From Dama dama (taxonomy: Eukaryota; Chordata; Mammalia; Artiodactyla; Cervidae), in NCBI RefSeq assembly GCF_033118175.1, contig NC_083714.1, forward strand, positions 16,182,001 through 16,246,000: a stretch of DNA of 64,000 nucleotides. The letters run 5' to 3'. The position numbers were made by a program, and so were the translations under genes. Each line of letters opens with the position of its first letter. Positions within the stretch are counted from its first letter, which is position 1. This document shows, one piece after another, positions 55,646-64,000 of this stretch. The notes under the pieces were generated by a model. That model was not told where the DNA came from and did no database searches. It saw only the letters and a program-made list of their open reading frames with translations.

Positions 55646-56317
55646 AAGTAATCATATCTTTGAATCACTACATCCACTTATGCTTGAAGGTGTTTAGCCT
55701 TGAAGCTAATTATATTCTTTTACAAAAGCACAAACAGTTCTGATACAATGATTTTCCCCACAAAAACTATACTATTTTAGCTCAATTTCTTATATCAGTT
55801 TGAGGAGTTAATACCTATTAACAACAACAACAACAAAAATATATTGCAGTGGTGGTATTGGGCAAAGAACAGACTTATGTACTCTGACCCAAGTTTAACC
55901 TTCTAATACAGAGAATCCCAGCATTTCTGCCCCCCCCCCCCCCCCCGCCAAAAAACTTTGTAGAGTGTTCTGGATTCATGAGTTTTGTTTGGCTTACTGG
56001 GAAGATACAGACTAATCCTGCATAAAAGCATCAACTTCCAAAAGGAGTACAAAGTTCTGCCCCAAAGTCCTGCCATTACTTAAATGTGAGATGGCCACTT
56101 AAGATTCTGGGGACAGGTTGTGGCATAGGACTTCTTTTCCCATTATCAACACCTGCACTATGCCGAGTACAAAGCAACACAGCAAAGTATAGTGGATTAA
56201 GAGTGAGGAACTCTGACAGAGTTCAAATGCTGTACTCTACCTCCCACTAACTAGATGAACATTCTCAGTTTCCTTAACTACTCTGTGCCTCAATTCCCTA
56301 CTTTGTATAGGAATATG
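55646..56317. other. Duplicated non-coding sequence with poly-C tract and MIR
   Basis: Matches 33,641-34,280. A run of 17 C at 55,930-55,946 stands where unit 1 has ordinary sequence (33,912). A sense MIR lies at about 56,180-56,315. Confidence 0.65.
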
Positions 56318-56525
56318 AGGGTTTCCGTGGTCTTGCAGACAGTAAAGAATCTGCCTGCAATTCAGAAAACCCAGGTTCAATCCTTGGGTCAGGAAAATTC
56401 CCAGGAGAAGGCAACGGCAACCCACTCCAGTATTGTTGCCTGGAGAATTCCATGGACAGAGGAGCCTGGTGGGCTAGAGTCAATGGGATCACAGGGAGTC
56501 AGGCATGACTGAGCAACAAACACAC
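56318..56525 (+). mobile_element. Bov-tA SINE shared with unit 1
   Basis: Counterpart of 34,281-34,490, from 'gggtttccgtggtcttgcag' to 'gtcaggcatgactgagcaac'. Confidence 0.9.
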
Positions 56526-57069
56526 ATAGGATTATGAAGTGTAAATTAATATTTTTTTAAAAAACTTAAAATAGTACCTGGTACACAATAACCACTAATA
56601 GAAGTGTTTGTGGGGAAAAAAATGAATAAATAGCATACAAGTACTACAACCATTTGAGATAGCTGTAGAGGATCTGTCAAAAAAAAAAAAACATGGCCCC
56701 CCAAAAATATAATACATGATGGAAAAACAACATAAATATCTCTGGATGAGAAAGGACCTTTAAATCTGATACATAAGATAGGTCATTCTATCCTATCCAG
56801 TCACAATCCCATATCAGGAATTCTTCTTTTATCCATCATGACAATTGCAGATGTAGTCTTGGTTGAAAACTATATGTGGATAGAAGTCAATAGTGAACTC
56901 ACCATATAGTCTTTACCTTTTCCCACTAAGGAAGACTTTATACTTCTCTCCCTTTACCTAATCCCCAAATGACAGAATTCCAGACTTTTGTTTCATTTTA
57001 CTAACCTAGGAAAGACTTAGGATCAAAGATTCTCAAATTTCTTCTGTCTCCTACATTCCCTAAACACCC
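56526..57069. other. Duplicated non-coding sequence
   Basis: Matches 34,491-35,027. An A-run lies at about 56,680-56,691. No gene recognised. Confidence 0.6.
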
Positions 57070-57283
57070 TCTGTGTGTTCAGGCATGTCTGAGACTCTTT
57101 GCAACCCCATGGACTATAGGCCACCAGGATCTTCTGTCCATGGGATTCTCCATGCAAGAATGTTGGAGTGGGTTGCCATTTCCTCCTCCAGGGGATCTTC
57201 CAGACCCAGGGATCTAGCCAAGGTCTCCTGTTTCTCTTGCACTGAAGGGGAATTTTTAACCACTGAGCCACCGCGGAAGCCCC
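57070..57283 (-). mobile_element. Bov-tA SINE at the unit 2/unit 3 junction
   Basis: Same SINE as 35,028-35,232, at the equivalent head-to-tail junction. It ends 'ccgcggaagccc'. Confidence 0.9.
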
Positions 57284-57290
57284 TGGGAAG

Positions 57291-59216
57291 TCAGATGAGA
57301 CTGTATTGAAGAGGCTGAACTTAAACTGAACATGGGAAGAAGAGGGCTTTTAGGTGATGGGAGAGAGAGATTAAAAGCAGGAGTGGGCATGACTACATGG
57401 TCTTAAGTGGAGGTAGGGGCTTGGTTTCCATACATGTAGAATGCAAATAATCATACCTACTTTGTAAGACCACTGTGAAGATTATAAGGTCTAGGAGAGA
57501 GGTAACAAATACATGTTCAGCATGGTACAGTTATTGCTCCAGAGCCCATAGCAGACATTAACAGTCCTTCACAACATTCTACCAGAGAGGCAAGGCACAG
57601 ACTCAGAATTCTCTTACACACAGCTCCAGACAGTCAGTACTAATCAGAGTATGTAGTTGGCATAAATTAAGTACTCAAGAAATCATAAGTGTTATCACCT
57701 GCCCCCAGAGACCCACAAAATGTTGGGTACAACTAAAGGAATGCAGAACTTGTCCTTCCTAATCTTACCAAATACAAGTGAGACTGCATTTACAACATGT
57801 CAGAGGCCTGCCATGTCTTTAGCACTTGAAGGTCTGACAAGAGACTGAAACCCAATCTGCTACAAAGGTTATCTGCCATATGTTGCAACATCTCTTATGA
57901 GCTATAAGTAGCAGCACACTTGATCTTTAGGAGTTGTAAAACCTCCAGAACATGGCTACTTTCCCTAATGTCTTCATTTACCTCCCATAGGAATGTGGGA
58001 ATCCCTCAGGGCCTGAATCAAATTGGCAAGTACAACCAAGAAGCAGTAGAGTTTGTCTTTGCAATTTCTTCTTGACTCCATGTAATGCTCTGCATTCAAC
58101 TCTAGTGATATGATGTCTGCCTAATGGCAGATCACCTTGCCTTCCATCCATCATCCAGATCCTTGCCTTAGTGAAAAAAAAAAAGCTCTCCCAGTGTTTC
58201 GAGGCCTCCTTCTGTGTTGGACTGATAGAAAAGAACAGTGTGCAAATGGGTCATGTATTGTGGGGCCCATGTTATTGGACATGTATTGCAAAGACAATGT
58301 TATTATGGATGGTGACTGAGCAGAATCATTCAGATATGTGATGTGGCTGCCAGCAGAGAGTAGGCAAAGGACACAAGGTAGGAGATGGAGGAGACTGGGA
58401 AATATGACATTAAGAGGAATGTTAAACAGGTCCATTGAGCAGGAAAGCTGCTAAGGCTCCTTAATACTGCTGTGCACATTAGGAAGGAAAACTGGGAAGC
58501 TGAAAGGGAATATTGGGGAGAGTGTTCATGACATGTTGAACTTTATAAGCAACTAGGCCATGGGTCCAACTGAGCCAGAGGAATGTTAAAGCTTACAGGA
58601 AGCTGTGAGGTCTGATCTGAGTCATAGCATGGGCAAATTGATCTCAGCTGGATTGTTCTATATCTGATATGAAGATATCAGGATGGTTTTTCTACCTCTT
58701 TCACTTACAGAGCAGAGTAAAATAGTGCATAACTCCAAGTAGGAACTACCAAGTCCTGATAGCAGGGTTAACTCAACTCCTATCCTCTCTCTTGCCTCTG
58801 AGTCAGCTACATGTCCCAAGCCCGAGCCAGGTCTGTTCTAGCCCACTGTTTAGAAGTGACCATGCAGCCTCAAACAGATACTAGGAAGGAAGAAATCCAC
58901 ATCTCACACATTTCAGGGGCCACTTTTGAAGTCAAATACATTCTACATTCAAAAATCAAAAGAGTGCTGAAGCTGAAAGGGTCTTTTGAGAATTCTCAGC
59001 CTAGAGATTTTTGGAAAGTGCTGATGGGGAAACTTCCACATCAACATTATCTATGGAATCTGATTGGAATGCAAATTATCTAGTCTCATCCTAGACCCAT
59101 TAAATCACACCGCCTAGAGTTGAGACCCAAATATCTGAATGTTAAAATTCCCAGGGATTCTGATGTATCCTGAAATTTGAAAAACTCTGATAAATATAGG
59201 AGTTTTCTGTGAGCAG
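57291..59216. other. Duplicated non-coding sequence of unit 3
   Basis: Matches 12,950-15,045 without the unit 1 SINE at 13.7 kb. Short frames (58,137, 58,811) are not conserved in the other units. No gene recognised. Confidence 0.6.
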
Positions 59217-61580
59217 TTCAGTTTAGTTCAGGCTCTCAGAAGTGTCCAACTCTTTGCAACCCCATGGACTGCAGCACGCCAGGCTTACCTGTCCATCACC
59301 AACTCCCAGACCTTGCTCAAATTCACATCCATCAAGTCGGTGATGCTCTATGCCATCTCATCTTCTGCCATGCATGTCTCCTCCTGCCTTCAATCATTCC
59401 CAGCATCAGGGTCTTTTCCAATGAGTCACTTCTTCCCATCAGGTGGCCAAAGTATTGGAGTTTCAGCCTAAGAATCAGTCCTTCCTATGAATATTCAGTA
59501 TTGATTTCAAACATTTGGCCACCTGATGCAAAGAACTGACTCATTGGAAAAGACTCTGACGTTGGGACAGATTGAAGGCCGGAGGAGAAGGGGACGATAG
59601 AGGATGAGATGGTTGGATGGCATCACTGACTCAATGGACATGAGTTTGAGTAAGCTCCAGGAGTTGGTGATGGAGAGGAAAGCCTGGCGTGATGCAGTCT
59701 ATGGGGTCACAAAGAGTCGTACATGACTGAGTGACTTAACTAAACTGATTTCCTTTAGGATTCACTGGTTTGATCTCCTTGCAGTCCAAGGGATTGTCAA
59801 GTCTTCTCCAACACCACTGTTCAAAAGCATAAATTCTTTGGTGCTCAGATTTCTTTATGTTACAACTCTCATATCCATGCATGACTAAGGAAAAACCATA
59901 GATTGAATAGATGGACCTTTGTTGGCAAAGTAATGTCTCTGCTTTTTAATAAGCTATCTAGGTTTATCATAGCTTTTCTTCCAAGGAGCAAGCATCTTTT
60001 AATTTCATGGCTACAGTCACCATCTGGCATGATTTTGGAGACCATAAAAATAAAGTTTTTCACCATTTCCATTCTCTCTCCATCTGTATGCCATGAAGTA
60101 GTGGGACCAGATGCCATGATCCTAGTTATTTGAATATTGAGTTTTAAGCCAGCTTTTTCACTCTCTTCTTTCAATTTCATTAAGAGGCTCTTTAGTTCCT
60201 CTTTGCTTTCTGCCATAAGGGTGGTGTCATCTGCATATCTGAGGTTACTAATATTTCTCTTGGCAATCTTGATTTCAGCTTGTGCTTTATCCAGCCTGGC
60301 ATTTCACATGATGGACTCTGCATATAAGTTAAATAAGCAGGGTGACAATATACAGCCTTGCAGTACTCATTTCCCAATTTGGAACCAGTCTGTTATTCAA
60401 TGTCCAGTTCTAACTGTTGCTTCTTGACCTACATAAAGATTTCTCAGGAGGCAGGTAAGGTGGTCTGGTATTATCATCTCTTGAAGAATTTTTCACAATT
60501 TGTTGTGATCCACACAGTCAGAGTCCTTGGCGTAGTCAGTAAAGCAGAAGTAGATTTTTTTGGAACACTTCTGCTTTCTCTATGATCCAACGGATGTTGG
60601 CAATTTGATCTCTGGTTCCTCTGCCTTTTCTAAATCCAACTTGAATATGTGGAGGTTCTCAGTTTATGTACTATTGAAGCCTCACTTAGAGAATTTTGAG
60701 CATTACTTTACCAGCATGTGAGATGAATGCAAATGTGTGGTAGTTTGAACAATCTTTGGCATTGTGTTTCTTTGGGATTGGAATGAAAACTGACCTTTTC
60801 CAGTCCTTTGGCCACTGCTGAGTTTTCCAAATTTGCTGGCAGACTGAGTGCAGCACTTTCACAGCATCATCTTGTAGGACTTGAAATAGTTCCGCTAGAA
60901 TTCCTTCACCTCCACTAGCTTTGTACATAGTGTTGCTTCCTAAGGGCCACTTGACTTCACATTCCAGGATGTCTGGCTCTAGGTGAGTGATCACTCCATT
61001 TTTGTTGTCTGGTCATTATGATCTTTATTGTATAGTTCTTCTGTATATTCTTGCCACCTCTTCTTAGTATCTTCTGCTTCTGTTAGGTCCATACTGTCTG
61101 CTCTTTTTTGTGCACATGTTTGCATGAAATTTTCCCTTTATATCTATAATTTTCTTGAAGAGACCTCTAGTCTTTCCCATTCTTTTTTTTTTTTTTTCCT
61201 TTATTTCTTTGCATTGATCACTAAGGAAGGCTTTCTTAGCTATGCTTGCTATTCTTTGGAACTCTGCATTCAGATGGGTGTATCTTTCCTTTCTCACTTA
61301 TCTTTTGCTTCTCTTCTTTTCTCAGCTATTTGTAAGGCCTCCTTAGACAACCATTTTGCCTTTTTGCATTTCTTCTTTTGGTGGATGTCCTGATCACCAC
61401 CTCCCATGAAATGACATGAACCTGTATCCATAGTTCTTCAGCTACTCTGTCTGTCAGATCTAATCCCTTGAATCTATTTGTCACTTCTACTCTATAATTG
61501 TAAGGAATTTGATTAGGTCCTATTTGAATGGTCAAGTGGTTTTCCCTACTTTCTTCAATTTAAGTCTGAATTTTGCAATA
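59217..61580 (-). mobile_element. 5'-truncated BovB LINE, antisense, with a nested BovB
   Basis: On minus it runs from the end of the endonuclease (about 61,580) through the connector and RT (YADD codons at 60,226-60,237, but the frame around them is shifted) to the 3' end at 59,217. A second BovB 3' end in sense orientation interrupts it at 59,502-59,747. A poly-T run of about 15 lies at 61,183-61,197. Frameshifts throughout. Absent from unit 1 at about 15,045. Confidence 0.92.
59502..59747 (+). mobile_element. Short BovB 3' end nested in an antisense BovB
   Basis: Sense BovB tail from 'ggccacctgatgcaaagaac' to 'cttaactaaactga'. The direct repeat 'tgatttc' lies just before (about 59,500) and after (about 59,745). 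Removing it restores the host BovB sequence. Confidence 0.88.
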
Positions 61581-61659
61581 AGCATTTACCCAATATTCCC
61601 AAGGTAAAATCTGAAGACCTCTTATCACAGAATAATTTGGGGATATACAAACATAAAAA
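61581..61659. other. Short duplicated spacer between two BovB insertions
   Basis: Matches about 15,045-15,115 of unit 1 ('caatattcccaaggta', 'cacagaataatttgggg'). Confidence 0.8.
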
Positions 61660-63389
61660 TGGAAAAGGTCAGTTTTCATTCCAAACCTAAAGAAAGGCAA
61701 TGCCAAAGAATGCTCAAACTACCACACAATTGCACTCATCTCACACACTAGTAAAGTAATGCTCAAAATTCTCCAAGCCAGGCTTCAACAGTACATGAAC
61801 CATGAACTTCCAGATGTTCAGGCTGGTTTTAGAAAAGGCAGAGGAACCAGAGATCAAATTGCAAACATCCATTGGATTATCGAAAAATCAAGAGAGTTCC
61901 AGAAAAACATCTATTTCTGCTTTTTGAGTATTCCAAAGCCTTTGACTGTGTGGATCACCACAAACTATGGAAAATTCTTAAAGATGTGGGAATAGTAGAC
62001 CACCAGACCTACTTTTTAAGAAATCTGTATGCGGGTCAGGAAGTAACAGTTAGAACTGAAGATGGAACAACAGACTGGTTCCTAATAGGAAAAGGAGTAC
62101 GTCAAGGCTGTATATTGTCACCCTGCTTATTTAACTTATATGCAGAGTACATCATGAGAAACACTGGGTTGGATGAAGCACAAGTTACAATCAAGATTGC
62201 CAGGAGAAATGTCAATAGCCTCGGATATGCAGATGAAACACCCTGATGGCAGAAAGTGAAGAAGAACTAAAGAGCCTCTTGATGAAAGTGGAAGAGGAGA
62301 GTGAAAAAGTTGGCTTAAAGCTCAACATTCAGAAAAATAAGATCATGGCATCTGGTCCCATCACTTCATGGCACAGATGGAGAAACAATGGAAACAGTGG
62401 TAGACTTTATTTTTATGGTCTCCAAAATCACTGCAGATCATGACTGCAGCCATGAAATTCAAAGACGCTCACTCTTTGGAAGAAAAGTTATGACCAACCT
62501 ATGTAACATATTAAAAAGCAGATACAATATATATGGAATTTAGAAAGATGATAATGATAACCCTATATGTGAGACAGCAAAAGAGACACAGATGTACAGA
62601 ATGGTCTTTTGGACTCTGTGGGAGAGGTGAGGGTGGGATGATTTGAGAGAATAGCACTGAAACATGAATATTATCATACATGAAACAGATCTCCAGTCCA
62701 AGTTCGATGCATGAGACAGGGTACTCAGGGCTGGTGCACAGAGATGACCCAGAGGGATGGGATGGGGAAGGAGGTGGGGGTGGGGTTCAGGATGAGGAAC
62801 ACATGTACACCCATGGCTGATTCATGTCAATGTATGGCAAAAACCACTACAATACTGTAAAGTAATTAGCCTCCAATTAAAATAAATAAATTTAAAAAAA
62901 AAAGCAGAGACATTACTTTGCAAACAAAGGTCTGTCTAGTCAAGGCTATGGTTTTTCCAGTAGTCATGTATGGATGTGAGAGATGAACTATAAAGAAAGC
63001 TGAACACCGAAGAATTGATGCTTTTGAACTGTGGTGTTGGAGAAGACTCTTGAGAGTGCCTTGGACTGCAAGGAGATCCAACCCGTCCATCCTAAAGGAA
63101 ATCAGTCCTGAATGTTCATTGGAAGGACTGATGTTGAAGCTGAAACTCCAGTACTTTGGCCACCTGATGCGAAGAACTGATTCATTTGAAAAGACCCTGA
63201 TGCTGGGAAAGATTGAAGGTGGGAGGAGAAGGGAACAACAGAGGGTGAGATGGTTGGATAGCATCACTGACTCAATGGACATGAGTTTGTATGAACTCTG
63301 TGAGTTGGTGATGGACAGGGAGGCCTGGCATGATGCAGTCCATGGGGTCACAAAGAAATGGACACAACTGAGCAACTGAACTGAACTGA
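61660..63389 (+). mobile_element. 5'-truncated BovB LINE, sense, with a nested L1
   Basis: Starts in the RT domain ('atggaaaaggtcagttttca') and ends 'ctgagcaactgaactgaact'. The RT motif at about 62,225 reads YADE and is followed at once by a frameshift. The direct repeat 'aacataaaa' flanks it (about 61,648 and 63,389). An L1 tail splits it at 62,523-62,892. Pieces: 61,759-61,995, 61,872-62,246, 62,246-62,443 and 63,050-63,379. Confidence 0.94.
62523..62892 (+). mobile_element. Very short bovine-type L1 3' end nested in BovB
   Basis: Sense L1 3' UTR from 'atatatggaatttagaaaga' to 'ctccaattaaaataaataaa' plus poly(A). The direct repeat 'aaaaagcaga' occurs at about 62,511 and 62,897. BovB sequence continues on either side. 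Confidence 0.93.
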
Positions 63390-63627
63390 AACATAAAATG
63401 CCCTTCTGAATCATGGTATCTTATCTTGATAAACTTTGAGAAACCTGTCCTTTCATTATACAGATTCAGAAACTGACCCAAAGAGATGAAATAACTTGCC
63501 CAAGTTTGTCAGTATAGATGGTGGCAGAGCTGGAGTCACAGCCAAGTCTTCAGATAAGTCCAAATAGTATGCCCCTGTGGTTACCTTATGAGGGTTATTT
63601 GTGTATCAGTTTAGCTCCTATCAGCTT
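63390..63627. other. Duplicated non-coding sequence with an antisense MIR
   Basis: Matches 15,135-15,370, including the MIR remnant ('ttatacagattcagaaactg'). Confidence 0.7.
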
Positions 63628-63830
63628 CCCTGGTAGCCCAGATGGTAAAGCATCTGCCTAGAAGGCAGGAGACCCAGGTTTGATCCTGGGTCAGGAAGAT
63701 CTCCTATAGAAGGGAATAGTTACCCACTCTAGTATTCTTGCCTGGAGAATTCCATGGACAGAGGAGTCTGGCAGACTACAGACCATGGCGTTGCAAAAAG
63801 TTTGACACAACTGAATGAATAATACATTCA
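63628..63830 (+). mobile_element. Bov-tA SINE shared with unit 1
   Basis: Counterpart of 15,371-15,582, same flanks ('tttagctcct') and same internal variant. Confidence 0.92.
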
Positions 63831-63980
63831 CATTTAGCTCCTATACTGGCACCCCTTAGAATATCTGGAGGCCAAGAGTAACAGTGCAACCCTAGTTCAA
63901 AGCATCTCCTCCAATGGGTAATGTAGAACAGCTTGAAAATATAGCAGGGTAAGTACTCAAATATTTCTTAAAAGCAGCAG

Positions 63981-64000
63981 GGGAACTGCCATATGACCCA
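63981..64000 (+). mobile_element. Possible start of an L1 3' fragment at the window edge
   Basis: The last bases 'gaactgccatatgaccca' equal the L1 ORF2 stretch found at about 19,060, and the match to unit 1 (15,787) ends just before. This may be a 5'-truncated L1; only about 20 bases are visible. Confidence 0.5.

Larger units (their letters stand above)
57291..64000. repeat. Tandem duplication unit 3, cut by the window end
   Basis: Matches unit 1 from about 12,950 to 15,870. Unlike unit 2 it keeps the part after 14,160, so the 6-kb loss is specific to unit 2. Two BovB insertions (59.2 and 61.7 kb) inflate it. Its RTL4 region, if present, lies beyond the window. Confidence 0.85.

Overview
This window is ruminant nuclear DNA, most likely bovid and probably X-linked. 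The ruminant call rests on the repeats, which fill more than half of it: BovB (RTE-clade) LINEs, many tRNA-derived Bov-tA SINEs, young bovine-type L1 3' ends, older L1 and MIR copies, one solo ERV LTR and one mariner-type MITE. The X-linked call is an inference: the only recognisable host gene is RTL4 (ZCCHC16/SIRH11), a domesticated sushi-ichi retrotransposon gag gene that is X-linked in human and mouse. I cannot name the species. There are no prokaryotic features.

Layout. Bases 1-5,270 are one old plus-strand L1 with three later SINE insertions. Bases 5,270-12,950 are single-copy sequence with scattered SINEs, an old L1 tail and one unrecognised, protein-like broken reading frame (6,175-6,558). 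From about 12,950 to the end is a tandem array of an approximately 22-kb unit. Unit 1 is about 12,950-35,240, unit 2 about 35,241-57,290, and unit 3 starts at about 57,291 and runs off the window. I found the units by hand alignment of the non-repeat sequence between the transposons. Local identity looks like roughly nine bases in ten, so the duplication is old, but it postdates several Bov-tA insertions shared between units.

Units 1 and 2 each carry an RTL4 copy that lacks the N-terminal half, so that loss preceded the duplication. The unit 1 copy (25,032-25,535) keeps an open frame of 167 codons from its first ATG and an intact CCHC zinc knuckle. The unit 2 copy (40,445-41,008) is dead: in-frame stops, a frameshift, a knuckle with His replaced by Gln, and a 2.6-kb BovB immediately upstream. 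The unit 3 counterpart would lie beyond the window.

The units then diverged by private insertions. Unit 1 gained a full-length BovB (21.1-24.2 kb), an L1 (26.1-27.0 kb) and a SINE (13.7 kb). Unit 2 gained BovBs at 37.8, 45.2 and 49.8 kb, a twin-primed L1 (51.6-53.7 kb), a SINE dimer (54.1 kb) and a solo LTR inside one BovB, and lost about 6 kb near 36.17 kb. Unit 3 gained two BovBs with nested insertions. Two oppositely oriented BovBs in unit 2 are almost identical over about 570 bp but diverged on either side, which suggests gene conversion. No BovB or L1 here has an intact full-length reading frame. Apart from the RTL4 remnant I see no supportable host coding gene.
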